Positions 16,913 through 26,451 of a stretch of 33,710 bases of DNA are shown here, in pieces. Each line of letters opens with the position of its first letter. The first letter of the stretch is position 1. The notes beneath the pieces were generated by a model. It ran no database searches, was not told the DNA's origin, and was given only the letters and a program-made list of their open reading frames with translations. A program made the translations under genes and the position numbers. Origin of the DNA: Ignavibacteriales bacterium (GTDB lineage: Bacteria > Bacteroidota > Ignavibacteria > Ignavibacteriales > Ignavibacteriaceae); assembly GCA_020061465.1 (NCBI GenBank), contig JAGUYG010000112.1, positions 1-33,710 on the forward strand, in the 5' to 3' direction.

Positions 16913-16916
16913 CTTG

Positions 16917-16953
16917 AAAAGCCTTAGAGAAGATGTTTCTTCTAAGGCTTTTT
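16917..16953 (+). terminator. Rho-independent terminator of tRNA-Pro
   Basis: AAAAGCCTTAGA (16917-16928) pairs with TCTAAGGCTTTT (16941-16952), and the T-run gives the U-tract. It lies 5 nt behind the tRNA and also ends any read-through from the MerR gene. Confidence 0.85.
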
Positions 16954-17225
16954 CATTTCAATACTAGAGGGTGGGATTGTAGATAAACGGTATCTCAAAT
17001 CTTTCTTAGTGAACCAAGTAGTTTGAATAACTAATTGAAAAAAATTTTCCTTCCTGATTGAAACCCGATTGCAAATGTTTAACACGAACGCCGGGAATCT
17101 TTTCTTAGTAAGCAGTACTTTTAATTATTAACATTGCATGACACATCGAAATTTTTTATTACAAGAAAATTATTTTAAACACTCATGTTCGATCCAACGT
17201 ACTTACTAAGCATTGCTTTCTATTC
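16954..17225. other. Non-coding gap before the asnS promoter
   Basis: With the promoter and leader, 337 nt lie between the tRNA terminator and the asnS ATG. No gene is supported. The only structure noted is a near-inverted pair CTTAGTAAG (17104-17112) and CTTACTAAG (17202-17210). Confidence 0.4.
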
Positions 17226-17257
17226 TTTGCTTTTATTTTGACCTTCGTTTATATTTG
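17226..17257 (+). promoter_or_regulatory. Bacteroidota-type promoter of asnS
   Basis: TTTG (17226-17229), a 20-bp spacer, then TATATTTG (17250-17257), an exact match to -33 TTTG and -7 TAnnTTTG. The expected transcript start near 17264 leaves a leader of about 27 nt before the ATG at 17291. It has the same sequence and spacing as the promoter at 649-680. It also rules out the longer upstream reading frame as the translated start. Confidence 0.65.
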
Positions 17258-17290
17258 ACAATCAAAATTCGTAATTATGGCAATCATTTG

Positions 17291-18586
17291 ATGCAGAAAA
17301 TCTCAATCAGAAACTTATCCGAACACATAGGGGAGGAAATAACACTTCAAGGCTGGCTCTTCAATAAAAGATCAAGCGGAAAAATAAAATTTTTAATCCT
17401 AAGAGACGGTACAGGGTATTTACAATGTGTATATTTTAAGGGAAGCGTTTCTGAAGAAGTATTCGAGCTTGCCGATAGGATAGGGCAGGAATCTTCAATA
17501 ACTGTAAGAGGTAAGGTTAAAGTGGAACCTCGAGCACCGGGCGGATATGAATTAGATGCTACCGTTTTAACCGTCATCTCCGAAGCGCATGATTATCCCA
17601 TCACTCCTAAAGAACACGGTATTGAATTTTTAATGGATCATCGGCACCTTTGGCTGCGGTCGACCAAACAGGCTGCCATCATGAGGATAAGACACAGGCT
17701 AATTAAAGCTATAAGAGATTTTTTTGATAATAATGGATTCACTTTGATGGATCCGCCCATCCTTACACCAGCCGCCTGCGAGGGAACTTCAACATTATTT
17801 GAAACCGAATATTTTGATTTAGGGAAAGCATATTTAACTCAGTCGGGTCAATTATACGCGGAAGCCGGCGCAATGGCTCTCGGAAAAGTTTATACATTCG
17901 GTCCAACTTTTAGAGCAGAAAAATCAAAAACAAGAAGGCACTTAACTGAATTTTGGATGGTAGAACCCGAAGTTGCATTCGCAAACTTAAATGATGATAT
18001 GGACCTCGCCGAAGAATTTCTTGAGTATATTGTTCAAACAGTTTTGAAGGAAAGGGAAGAAGAACTTAAAGTTTTAGAACGAGATACCACTCTGTTACAA
18101 AATGTTAAAAGACCTTTACCCCGTATAACTTATAAGGAAGCTGTAGAGATATTAAGAAAGAATGATATAGATTTTCAATACGGCAACGATTTTGGCGGAA
18201 CCGATGAAACAATCATATCAAATCAATTTGATAGACCCGTAATGGTGCATAGATACCCTGCTGAAGTGAAAGCATTTTACATGAAACGCGATCCTGAAAA
18301 TGAAAAGCTTGCATTAGCCGTAGATGTTCTTGCCCCCGAAGGCTACGGTGAAATAATTGGCGGAAGCCAGCGTGAAGATGATTACAATACACTGCTGAAA
18401 AGAATTGAAGAACACAACCTGCCGAGGGAAGCTTTTGAGTGGTACCTCGACTTAAGAAAATATGGTTCAGTTCCGCATGCCGGATTCGGATTAGGACTCG
18501 AAAGAACCGTTGGATGGATTTGCGGTCTTGATCATGTTAGGGAAACAATTCCTTTTCCGAGAATGATTTATCGCAATACTCCTTAA
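17291..18586 (+). CDS. asnS: Asparaginyl-tRNA synthetase
   Basis: 431 aa from the ATG at 17291. A class IIb synthetase charging tRNA-Asn. The N-terminal OB fold contains [20 protein letters not shown]. The catalytic domain has motif 1 near [17 protein letters not shown], motif 2 [19 protein letters not shown] and motif 3 [23 protein letters not shown] and [10 protein letters not shown] are typical of AsnRS rather than AspRS. The frame is open back to 17213, but those 26 residues lie across the promoter and do not resemble a synthetase N-terminus. The gene appears to be a single-gene unit. Confidence 0.95.
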   Translation: MQKISIRNLSEHIGEEITLQGWLFNKRSSGKIKFLILRDGTGYLQCVYFKGSVSEEVFELADRIGQESSITVRGKVKVEPRAPGGYELDATVLTVISEAHDYPITPKEHGIEFLMDHRHLWLRSTKQAAIMRIRHRLIKAIRDFFDNNGFTLMDPPILTPAACEGTSTLFETEYFDLGKAYLTQSGQLYAEAGAMALGKVYTFGPTFRAEKSKTRRHLTEFWMVEPEVAFANLNDDMDLAEEFLEYIVQTVLKEREEELKVLERDTTLLQNVKRPLPRITYKEAVEILRKNDIDFQYGNDFGGTDETIISNQFDRPVMVHRYPAEVKAFYMKRDPENEKLALAVDVLAPEGYGEIIGGSQREDDYNTLLKRIEEHNLPREAFEWYLDLRKYGSVPHAGFGLGLERTVGWICGLDHVRETIPFPRMIYRNTP

Positions 18587-18596
18587 ATGATCTTAT

Positions 18597-18619
18597 GCTG
18601 AACGCCCTTACAGTTCAGC
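18597..18619 (+). terminator. Hairpin between asnS and nuoJ
   Basis: GCTGAAC (18597-18603) and GTTCAGC (18613-18619) form a 7-bp stem with a 9-nt loop, 10 nt after the asnS stop. No T-run follows, so termination is only suggested by position. Confidence 0.35.
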
Positions 18620-18674
18620 CCACAGTTTGTATATTAAATGAATTATTAAAACATATTTATCGAATTTAAATTAA

Positions 18675-19190
18675 ATGTTATTAGAAGTAATAATTTTTAT
18701 CACGCTTGCCCTAATAGCAGCAGTATCGGCGATATTAGTGGTAACGCGCAGCAATCCGGTGATTTCTGCTTTATTCTTAATTTTAAATTTTGGGGCATTA
18801 GCCGGAATTTATTTGCTGTTGAATGCACAGTTTATTGCCGTTGCACAGGTTATAGTTTATGCTGGTGCTATTATGGTTCTTTTCTTATTCGTCATCATGT
18901 TACTGCGACCGGAAAACGAAAAGAAAATTTTTTCTTCCAATCCGTTAATAAAAACTCTTGCTTTCGTAATCGGAGGCGTCGTTTTCATTCAGCTTATTTA
19001 TCTTATTTTTATAGTAAGACCTTCAGAATCACAATCTCCTGAAGTTGCGCAAAGCATTCAAGCCGGAACGGTCGAAAAAATAGGCACCCTTTTGTTTACA
19101 GAGTATATACTTCCCTTTGAGGCAGCAGGATTTTTATTGCTTGCCGCTACAATCGGTGCGCTGGTATTAGCTAAAAAGAAATTCGAATAA
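18675..19190 (+). CDS. nuoJ: NADH-quinone oxidoreductase subunit J
   Basis: 171 aa. A complex I membrane-arm subunit with five transmembrane helices. It shows the hallmark VVTRSNPVISALFLILNFG near residue 25, then LLNAQFIAVAQVIVYAGAIM, whose helix-3 pi-bulge region is conserved, and VLFLFVIMLL. It opens a co-directional run nuoJKLM-antiporter-orf-nuoN. The peripheral-arm genes nuoA-I are not in the window, so the complex is encoded in at least two places or the rest lies elsewhere. Confidence 0.93.
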   Translation: MLLEVIIFITLALIAAVSAILVVTRSNPVISALFLILNFGALAGIYLLLNAQFIAVAQVIVYAGAIMVLFLFVIMLLRPENEKKIFSSNPLIKTLAFVIGGVVFIQLIYLIFIVRPSESQSPEVAQSIQAGTVEKIGTLLFTEYILPFEAAGFLLLAATIGALVLAKKKFE

Positions 19191-19196
19191 AAGATT

Positions 19197-19502
19197 ATGC
19201 ACATACAAATCGAATATTACCTTATCCTAAGCGCTTTCATGTTCATAGTTGGCGTTGTTGGGGTATTAACCAGAAGAAATGCAATTGTTGTGTTTATGTC
19301 GATTGAACTTATGCTTAACTCGGCTAACTTAACAATGGTTGCTTTCTCATCCTATCTGGGAAATGCAGTTGGGCAGTTGTTTGTGTTTTTTGTAATGGCA
19401 GTTGCCGCTGCCGAGGCTGCGGTTGGACTTGCTATCATCATCGCACTGTTCAGAAACAAGCTTACAATAAATATAGATGAGTTGAATATCCTCAAATGGT
19501 AA
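19197..19502 (+). CDS. nuoK: NADH-quinone oxidoreductase subunit K
   Basis: 101 aa, the normal length. An ND4L-type subunit with three transmembrane helices. The core glutamates of the central proton path are present in [12 protein letters not shown] (helix 2) and in [13 protein letters not shown] (helix 3). It starts 6 nt after nuoJ and ends 27 nt before nuoL. Confidence 0.95.
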   Translation: MHIQIEYYLILSAFMFIVGVVGVLTRRNAIVVFMSIELMLNSANLTMVAFSSYLGNAVGQLFVFFVMAVAAAEAAVGLAIIIALFRNKLTINIDELNILKW

Positions 19503-19529
19503 TAGCCCTTATCAAAACAATATAAGTAT

Positions 19530-21467
19530 ATGATACAATTAATTTACCTATCTGTAATTTTGCCCCTGCTCGGTTTTTTAATAAATGGGATATTTGGCAG
19601 CCGTATTAAAAATGAAAAAGTAATAGGAACAATAGGAAGCGGTGTAATAGGTCTCGCCTTTTTTATCTCACTTTTAGCTTTTATTGAAACTTTGAGTTTG
19701 CCTGTAGACCAACGGCAAACAATCGTTGAACTATTTACGTGGTTAAATGTAGCAAGCCTGGATGTAAGCTTTGCATATCAAGTAGACCAGCTTTCACTCG
19801 TAATGGCACTAGTAGTAACCGGCGTCGGATTTATCATTCATGTTTACTCAATCGGTTACATGCACGGTGATAAAGGTTTTTGGCGCTTCTTTTCTTACAT
19901 GAATCTTTTCATCTTTGCTATGATGAATCTTGTTTTAGCCGATAATTTCGTTTTGCTGTTTCTCGGCTGGGAAGGGGTCGGTTTATGTTCATACTTATTA
20001 ATTGGATTTTGGTATGAAAGAAAATTTGAAAAAAGCACAACTGCCGATGCTGCAAAGAAGGCATTCATTGTAAACAGAATTGGTGACTTCGGATTTTTGC
20101 TTGGCATGTTTTTAATTTATATGACCTTCGGCAGCTTGAACTTTAATGATGTTTTTTCTCGTACCTTAGCCTTTAACGTAGACACAAGCACCTTCAATTT
20201 AATTGCTCTTTTCTTGTTTATAGGTGCTACGGGTAAATCGGCGCAAATTCCGCTTTTTGTATGGCTGCCAGATGCAATGGCAGGCCCAACTCCCGTTTCA
20301 GCATTAATACATGCCGCTACTATGGTTACCGCAGGAGTTTACATGGTTGCAAGATGCTCTATTATTTATGCTTCTGCACCGGCAATACTAACGCTCATTG
20401 CTGTTATTGGAGTGCTGACTGCAATATTTGCCGCTTCAATCGGATTAGTTCAGAATGATATTAAGAAGGTACTTGCTTATTCTACTATAAGCCAATTGGG
20501 TTATATGTTTTTGGGTTTGGGAGTCGGTGCCTTTTCAGCCGGAATATTTCACTTGATGACACACGCCTTCTTCAAAGCATTGCTGTTCCTTAGCGCTGGA
20601 TCCGTAATACACGCTATGCATGAGCATCAAGATATTCAAGGTTACGGCGGATTGAAAAAGTATCTGCCGCATACTGCATTAACATTCCTTATTGCAGCAC
20701 TCGCTATTTCGGGTATTCCTCCGCTCTCGGGATTTTTTAGCAAAGATGAAATACTCTGGTACTCATTCGCAAACGGTAGTTTAATACTCTGGTTAATTGG
20801 AGCGTTCACAGCGCTTCTTACAGCATTCTACATGTTCCGACTCTACTTTTTAACATTCGAAGGAAAGGAAAGATTCGGGCATGATAAGCATCCTCACGAA
20901 TCTCCGAAGGTAATGACGATTCCATTAATAGTACTGGCAGTTCTTTCGGTAATTGGAGGTTATATTGGAATTCCGGAAATATTTTCGGGTGAGCATGGGA
21001 ACCTGTTTCATACGTGGCTTGCACCGATTTTTAAAAATACCGAACGGAAATTAGCCATCTACGGAGCGCACACACATTTAGAGGAAATACTTTTAATGAC
21101 TATCTCAGTAGCCGGTGCAGCATTGTCAATCTATTTTGCACGACACGTTTATCTTAAGAATCCGCACATTGCCGCAAACACAGCAAAGAAGTTTAAGAAA
21201 GCATATAATATCCTGTGGAACAAATATTATGTTGATGAAATTTATGACGCTTCCGTCGTCAATCCGATAGTTAAAGGCTCGGATAAAATTTTATGGCGCA
21301 TTGCAGATAATAAGTTAATTGACGGATTGGTGAACGGAACAGCATCTGTTGTTGAAGTCTTATCTGCAAAGTTAAGAAAAATGCAAACCGGTGTGGCTCA
21401 GTTTTATGCCTTGGTTATGATGCTCGGAATCGTAATAGCTTTATTCTGGATAATTTTAAGTTTATAG
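19530..21467 (+). CDS. nuoL: NADH-quinone oxidoreductase subunit L
   Basis: 645 aa. The distal antiporter-like proton-pumping subunit with about 16 transmembrane helices. It shows DQLSLVMALVVTGVGFIIHVYS, the conserved Glu in LFLGWEGVGLCSYLLIGFW, the helix-7 Lys region GATGKSAQIPLFVWLPDAMAG with PTPVSALIHAATMVTAG, and THAFFKALLFLSAGS with the second lysine. The C-terminal extension includes the lateral helix region and a final transmembrane segment. Length and motifs are typical, with nothing missing. Confidence 0.96.
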   Translation: MIQLIYLSVILPLLGFLINGIFGSRIKNEKVIGTIGSGVIGLAFFISLLAFIETLSLPVDQRQTIVELFTWLNVASLDVSFAYQVDQLSLVMALVVTGVGFIIHVYSIGYMHGDKGFWRFFSYMNLFIFAMMNLVLADNFVLLFLGWEGVGLCSYLLIGFWYERKFEKSTTADAAKKAFIVNRIGDFGFLLGMFLIYMTFGSLNFNDVFSRTLAFNVDTSTFNLIALFLFIGATGKSAQIPLFVWLPDAMAGPTPVSALIHAATMVTAGVYMVARCSIIYASAPAILTLIAVIGVLTAIFAASIGLVQNDIKKVLAYSTISQLGYMFLGLGVGAFSAGIFHLMTHAFFKALLFLSAGSVIHAMHEHQDIQGYGGLKKYLPHTALTFLIAALAISGIPPLSGFFSKDEILWYSFANGSLILWLIGAFTALLTAFYMFRLYFLTFEGKERFGHDKHPHESPKVMTIPLIVLAVLSVIGGYIGIPEIFSGEHGNLFHTWLAPIFKNTERKLAIYGAHTHLEEILLMTISVAGAALSIYFARHVYLKNPHIAANTAKKFKKAYNILWNKYYVDEIYDASVVNPIVKGSDKILWRIADNKLIDGLVNGTASVVEVLSAKLRKMQTGVAQFYALVMMLGIVIALFWIILSL

Positions 21468-21470
21468 CTT

Positions 21471-22994
21471 ATGGAAAATAACTATCTAATTCCTTACTTA
21501 CTGTTAGCTCCTTTTATCGGTGGAGTGCTTGTATTATTCATCAACAAGAATAAAGAAAATCTTATTCGATATTTTGGTCTGGCAGTTTCCCTCATTGTGT
21601 TCATCATATCACTTATAATTTATTTTGATTTCGATAACGCTGACGGCGGTTTTCAGTTTTTATATCGGTTCTCCTGGATTGAAAATCTGAACATAAGTTT
21701 TTATGTAGGTGTTGACGGACTTTCATTGCTGCTGGTTCTGCTTACAACGTTTTTAACACCTCTCACGCTTCTCTCCAGTTGGTCAAGCATAGACAAGAAA
21801 GTGAAAGAATTTACATTTTTCATGCTGATGCTCGAGTTGGGAATGCTGGGTGTATTTGTATCATTGGACATGTTTTTGTTTTACATTTTCTGGGAGGCAA
21901 TGCTCATACCGATGTATTTTATAATCGGAATCTGGGGAGGCAAACAAAGGATTTACGCTTCGATTAAGTTTTTTATTTATACAATGTTCGGCAGCCTTCT
22001 GATGCTTGTTGCGATCATCTGGCTGGCAGTCTATGCTTCATCATCATTAGGATATTTTACTACCGACCTTGTAGAATTATATAAAGTAGGTCCGACAGTT
22101 CCGAAGACGATTCAAAACTATATGTTTCTCGCGTTTGCATTTAGCTTTGCCATTAAGGTTCCGTTGTTTCCATTGCATACATGGCTGCCGGATGCACACG
22201 TTGAAGCACCAACTGCCGGTAGCGTTATACTTGCAGGCGTACTCCTTAAGATGGGAACTTACGGATTGCTGCGTTTTTGTCTGCCGCTTTTCCCGCAATC
22301 ATCTATTTCCTTTGCACCGGCTATTTCAGTTCTTGCTGTAATTGGAATTATTTACGGCGCACTCGTTGCAATGGTTCAAAAGGATATGAAAAAACTCGTT
22401 GCTTATTCTTCGGTGGCTCACCTTGGATTTGTTGTGCTTGGTATTTTCGCCATGAATCTTGAAGCAGTTCAGGGTGCGGTGATACAAATGATTAATCATG
22501 GACTTTCCACCGGGGCACTCTTTATTTTGGTAGGAGTTATTTATGAAAGAACCCACACTCGCGAAATTTCGGAATACGGTGGTATAGCAAAGATTGTTCC
22601 TATTTATGCTTTTGCACTTTTATTTGCCTCTCTCTCCTCCGTTGGTTTACCCGGATTAAACGGATTCATAGGAGAGTTTTTAATTCTTTTAGGTTCTTTC
22701 AAATCGACTGTGTTGAATAATATATGGTTCACTGTTTTCGCAGCTTCAGGAGTTATTTTTGCGGCGGTATACTTATTATGGATGTACCAGCGCGTAGCTT
22801 TCGGTGAAGTTAAAAATCCTATGATGAATGAATTAAAAGATATGACTAAGCGGGAGATGCTTGTTTTACTACCCATCTTTGTATTCATTGTGTGGATCGG
22901 AATTTATCCTTCAACGTTTCTGAAGGTATCGGAGAAAACGGTAAGAAATATATTAGAACAAGTAGAGACACCACATAAAGCTGAGTTGAAGTAG
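21471..22994 (+). CDS. nuoM: NADH-quinone oxidoreductase subunit M
   Basis: 507 aa. An antiporter-like proton-pumping subunit with about 14 helices. It shows ISFYVGVDGLSLLLVLL, the conserved Glu in FYIFWEAMLIPMYFIIG, FAIKVPLFPLHTWLPDAHVE, APTAGSVILAGVLLKMGTYG, and SSVAHLGFVVLGIF followed by NHGLSTGALFILVG. It starts 3 nt after nuoL and ends 8 nt before the antiporter gene. Confidence 0.96.
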   Translation: MENNYLIPYLLLAPFIGGVLVLFINKNKENLIRYFGLAVSLIVFIISLIIYFDFDNADGGFQFLYRFSWIENLNISFYVGVDGLSLLLVLLTTFLTPLTLLSSWSSIDKKVKEFTFFMLMLELGMLGVFVSLDMFLFYIFWEAMLIPMYFIIGIWGGKQRIYASIKFFIYTMFGSLLMLVAIIWLAVYASSSLGYFTTDLVELYKVGPTVPKTIQNYMFLAFAFSFAIKVPLFPLHTWLPDAHVEAPTAGSVILAGVLLKMGTYGLLRFCLPLFPQSSISFAPAISVLAVIGIIYGALVAMVQKDMKKLVAYSSVAHLGFVVLGIFAMNLEAVQGAVIQMINHGLSTGALFILVGVIYERTHTREISEYGGIAKIVPIYAFALLFASLSSVGLPGLNGFIGEFLILLGSFKSTVLNNIWFTVFAASGVIFAAVYLLWMYQRVAFGEVKNPMMNELKDMTKREMLVLLPIFVFIVWIGIYPSTFLKVSEKTVRNILEQVETPHKAELK

Positions 22995-23002
22995 GAAATC
23001 TT

Positions 23003-24436
23003 ATGTCGCGAAGAAATAGTTCGATTTTCATATTACTAATCTCATTTATATTGTTCTTTGTAAGTACTGAATTATTCGGAAACGAGAAATTTATTGATAC
23101 AGCAGCAGTTCTATCTTCATCGGGAGAAAGTTCACTAAAGCTGCCTGATTTTTATATGGTTTTACCGTTTTTTATTCTTCTGCTGATGATTGCAACCGGA
23201 CCGTTATTCTATAGGCATTTTTGGGAGCGCCATTATCCGAAAATTTCCATTTTGTTAGGTTTGATCATCGTTATCTATTACATCTTTTTTTTGAAAGATA
23301 CCGGCAGCTTAGTTCATACCTTAGCAGAATACATTTCCTTCATTGCATTGTTAAGTTCGTTATTCGTTGCTTCGGGAGGAATACTGATAAAGGTAGATAG
23401 AAAAGCAACACCTATGCTTAATGTTATTGTGCTTTTATTCGGTGCCGTAATTGCCAACATAATCGGTACCACAGGCGCATCGATGCTGTTGATAAGACCA
23501 TTTATAAAGATTAATAAAGACAGGATAAAACCGTATCATATAATATTCTTCATATTCATTGTAAGTAATATAGGAGGTGCTTTAACTCCGATAGGTGATC
23601 CTCCGTTGTTTCTCGGTTTTCTAAGAGGAGTGGAATTTTTCTGGTTTATTCAGCACGTGTGGTATATCTGGCTGCCTACAATTCTTGCGGTAGCAGGATT
23701 TTTTTTCATTATCGATAGCAGAAATGAAGAAAGCGCAGAAAAAGTTTCGCGAATTTATTCGAACCAAATTGAATTTAAAGGTTTTAGGAATATCATCTAT
23801 TTGATGATAATTGTTATCTCTGTTTTTATAGATCCTGCTGTTATAAGCTGGGTTCCGAATCTTCATCCTTTACCGATAGGATTAAGAGAAATAATTATGT
23901 TTAGTATGGTTTATATTTCCTATAAAACTTCTGATAAAGCGTCGTTAAAAGCTAATGAGTTCGATTTTGAACCGATTAAAGAAGTAGCTTTCTTATTCGT
24001 TGGAATATTCGCAACAATGATTCCTGCATTGCAGTTAATAGCGTACGAAGCAAAAATAAACGGCAAGGACCTTACCCCGGGTATTTTTTATTGGGCTACC
24101 GGATTGCTCTCGGCATTCCTGGATAACGCACCCACTTATCTTAATTTCCTTGCGGCAGAAATGGGTAAGTTTGACCTCGACATCAATCATAAGATCGAAG
24201 TACTGAAATTCGAAATTGAACATCCGGTTTATCTTACAGCTATTTCGGTTGCTGCCGTATTCTTTGGTGCGATGACGTATATCGGGAATGGTCCGAACTT
24301 TATGGTTAAATCAATATCTGAACGAGCGGGAATTAAAATGCCAACCTTCTTCGGCTTTTTAATCAAGTATTCAATTCCTATCCTACTCCCGATTTTCTTT
24401 TTTATTTGGCTAATATTTTTTTACGGGGAGGTGTAA
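23003..24436 (+). CDS. nhaD: NhaD-type Na+/H+ antiporter inside the nuo operon
   Basis: 477 aa. An ion-transporter-superfamily protein that would exchange Na+ for H+ across the inner membrane. A signal-like first helix (about 7-25) precedes about ten further helices. Marker motifs are IGTTGASMLLIRPFI, NIGGALTPIGDPPLFLGF and the C-terminal AYLDNAPTY-like stretch, here SAFLDNAPTYLNF, plus GAMTYIGNGPNFMVK. It sits 8 nt behind nuoM and its stop overlaps the next ATG, so it is embedded in the complex I operon. An NhaD gene inside the complex I cluster is, as I recall, described for Rhodothermus marinus. An arsenite or dicarboxylate transporter is a less likely alternative. Confidence 0.85.
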   Translation: MSRRNSSIFILLISFILFFVSTELFGNEKFIDTAAVLSSSGESSLKLPDFYMVLPFFILLLMIATGPLFYRHFWERHYPKISILLGLIIVIYYIFFLKDTGSLVHTLAEYISFIALLSSLFVASGGILIKVDRKATPMLNVIVLLFGAVIANIIGTTGASMLLIRPFIKINKDRIKPYHIIFFIFIVSNIGGALTPIGDPPLFLGFLRGVEFFWFIQHVWYIWLPTILAVAGFFFIIDSRNEESAEKVSRIYSNQIEFKGFRNIIYLMIIVISVFIDPAVISWVPNLHPLPIGLREIIMFSMVYISYKTSDKASLKANEFDFEPIKEVAFLFVGIFATMIPALQLIAYEAKINGKDLTPGIFYWATGLLSAFLDNAPTYLNFLAAEMGKFDLDINHKIEVLKFEIEHPVYLTAISVAAVFFGAMTYIGNGPNFMVKSISERAGIKMPTFFGFLIKYSIPILLPIFFFIWLIFFYGEV

Positions 24437-24801
24437 TGAATAATCTTAATGAAATAATTGAGAAAAACATACACGGACTTTATTACGGCAGCAGAGTTTT
24501 ACTACCTTTTAGTGCAGTGATACTGAAAGCTGTTATAGAATCCGATATTATAACCGATTTCAGTTCACATTCAAAGGATGCACTGGTAACACTTACCGAA
24601 GACTATACCGAAATCTATTTCTTAGAGTATAAGGACATAGAAGAAAGCATAAAACAATTTGAGAATATAAAGCTAGTTTTAGTTGAAAAGGGTAAAGATA
24701 TTTTCGACTTTCAGAACCACGAGAAGATTGCACTTTACTTAGAAGAAAATCATAAACTAAGAATTGAAAAAATTAACGACGATATATTATTTATCGAGTA
24801 A
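24436..24801 (+). CDS. Small unknown protein between nhaD and nuoN
   Basis: 121 aa from the ATG at 24436, which overlaps the antiporter stop by one base (TAATG) and has GGGGAGG 5-11 nt upstream. It is soluble, with no signal peptide or membrane segment and no recognised domain. An N-terminal helical region (NNLNEIIEKN, then SAVILKAVIESDII) is followed by beta-rich and acidic segments. It lacks the histidine motif of pterin carbinolamine dehydratase, which I recall from the Rhodothermus cluster. The tight spacing on both sides (nuoN begins 2 nt later) suggests a role with complex I or the antiporter (inference). The frame is open to 24406, but the SD favours 24436. Confidence 0.7.
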   Translation: MNNLNEIIEKNIHGLYYGSRVLLPFSAVILKAVIESDIITDFSSHSKDALVTLTEDYTEIYFLEYKDIEESIKQFENIKLVLVEKGKDIFDFQNHEKIALYLEENHKLRIEKINDDILFIE

Positions 24802-24803
24802 TT

Positions 24804-26231
24804 ATGTTTAACAATATACAAGAATTTTACAATATGCTGCCGATGATAATAATTGGGGCGGGCATACTGGTATCAATCGTGATTGAGATGTACTCACGCA
24901 AAAGCGAAGAACTTATTGCATGGTTCTCTGTCTTTATATTCATTGCGGCTGCAATTTACTCCCTCCTAACGGTTAACTCGACTTCAATAATATTGCAAGG
25001 AATGTTAGCAACAGGAGGCAATGTAAATATACTCTATTTTATCTTTAACTTTGGCGCCGCTATTGTAACACTCCTTTCATTGGATTACATAAAGAAGTAC
25101 GGCACTTACTACGGTGAGTATTATATTCTTTTACAGTCTTCTGTACTTGGTATGATGTTTATGGCTGGGGCAAAAGATCTTTTCATGATCTTCCTCGGTC
25201 TTGAGTTAATGTCAATCTGTTTTTATGCGCTTGCCGGTATAAACAGAAAAAGACTGAACGCTAACGAAGCATCGTTAAAATATTTTCTGTTAGGAGCTTT
25301 TGCAACCGGTTTTGTAGTCTACGGCATAGCATTAATTTTCGGCACTGCACAAACGACTTCAATAGATTTGATAGTGGCAAAATTTCAAGAGCTTTCAGGT
25401 AATTTATTGTTCATTGCCGGAATATTACTTTTCGTAATAGGTTTTTCCTTTAAGATTGCAGCGTTTCCGTTCCACATGTGGGTGCCTGATGTATACCAAG
25501 GATCCGCTACTACAATAGCCGGTTTATTTTCAACCGGAGGCAAAGCCGCAGCATTTAGTGCTTTGATAGTAACCGTAGGAGCAATATTCTCAAGCACCAT
25601 AGGCAATTTGTTTGAACCCTACCTGATTGTAATCTCTGTTTTTTCGATGCTGATAGGAAGTATCGTAGCTATTGCACAAGAAGACATCAAGAGAATGTTA
25701 GCTTACTCTTCAATTTCACATGCGGGGTATATGATCATTGGATTTGCAGCGGGAAACTCTGAAGGACTTGCAGGCATCATTTTCTATCTTGCTGCATACA
25801 CATTTATGAATCTTGGCGCTTTCGGTATTATTGCCTTGATTGAAGGCAAGGATGAAACCAATCTGAGCATAAAATCGTATGCGGGTCTTTCGCATCGAAA
25901 TCCGCTTTTAGCGGCATTACTTTCCGTCTTTATGTTTTCATTAGCCGGTATTCCACCGTTTGCGGGATTCTTTGGGAAGTATTATATTTTTATAGCAGCC
26001 ATTAAAGCTGAACTAACATGGCTTGCTATTCTTGGCGTTGTGTCAAGTGCAATAAGCGTTTATTTTTATTTAAGAATTGTAGTGTTAATGTATTTTAAAG
26101 ATGCTGAGTTTGAAATTTCACTTGAAAAAAGCAATACCGGTCTTTTTGCAGTAATAGTTTCGGCTTTATTGGTGATTGCCTTAGGAGTAGCTCCGGGTTC
26201 AGTGATAAATCTTATTTCATCTTTCTTCTAA
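24804..26231 (+). CDS. nuoN: NADH-quinone oxidoreductase subunit N
   Basis: 475 aa. The third antiporter-like membrane subunit, about 14 helices. It shows LLQSSVLGMMFMAGAKDLF, the conserved Glu in FLGLELMSICFYALAG, KYFLLGAFATGFVVYG, GFSFKIAAFPFHMWVPDVYQG, STGGKAAAFSAL and SSISHAGYMIIGF. It ends the nuo run. The 220 nt behind it hold no gene and no clear T-tract terminator. Confidence 0.95.
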   Translation: MFNNIQEFYNMLPMIIIGAGILVSIVIEMYSRKSEELIAWFSVFIFIAAAIYSLLTVNSTSIILQGMLATGGNVNILYFIFNFGAAIVTLLSLDYIKKYGTYYGEYYILLQSSVLGMMFMAGAKDLFMIFLGLELMSICFYALAGINRKRLNANEASLKYFLLGAFATGFVVYGIALIFGTAQTTSIDLIVAKFQELSGNLLFIAGILLFVIGFSFKIAAFPFHMWVPDVYQGSATTIAGLFSTGGKAAAFSALIVTVGAIFSSTIGNLFEPYLIVISVFSMLIGSIVAIAQEDIKRMLAYSSISHAGYMIIGFAAGNSEGLAGIIFYLAAYTFMNLGAFGIIALIEGKDETNLSIKSYAGLSHRNPLLAALLSVFMFSLAGIPPFAGFFGKYYIFIAAIKAELTWLAILGVVSSAISVYFYLRIVVLMYFKDAEFEISLEKSNTGLFAVIVSALLVIALGVAPGSVINLISSFF

Positions 26232-26451
26232 AATAATATTAATAATTAATTCAAATTGTAGAACAGATTAGAGCGAATCGTTTACACGTCGGAATCTGTG
26301 CTGAATGTAAAAACATGATGAATACTTTTTGATATTGAACAAATTTCTGTATGTAAAGCAGTGCAAATAATTTGTGTACTTTTTTCTTCCTGAATGGTCA
26401 CTAAAAACAAAAGAGATTTTATTATTTAATTAGAAGGATTTGTTCATTTAA

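Noticed and set aside
17213-17290. Longer asnS N-terminus
   Set aside because: The extra 26 residues lie over a well-matched promoter and are unlike synthetase N-termini. The ATG at 17291 fits the family.
24406-24435. TTG start 10 codons upstream for the 121-aa gene
   Set aside because: It would lie deep in the antiporter gene. The GGGGAGG before the ATG at 24436 decides for the shorter form.
24436-24801. Pterin-4a-carbinolamine dehydratase, as recalled from the Rhodothermus complex I cluster
   Set aside because: The conserved histidine-rich motif and fold pattern of that enzyme are not visible.
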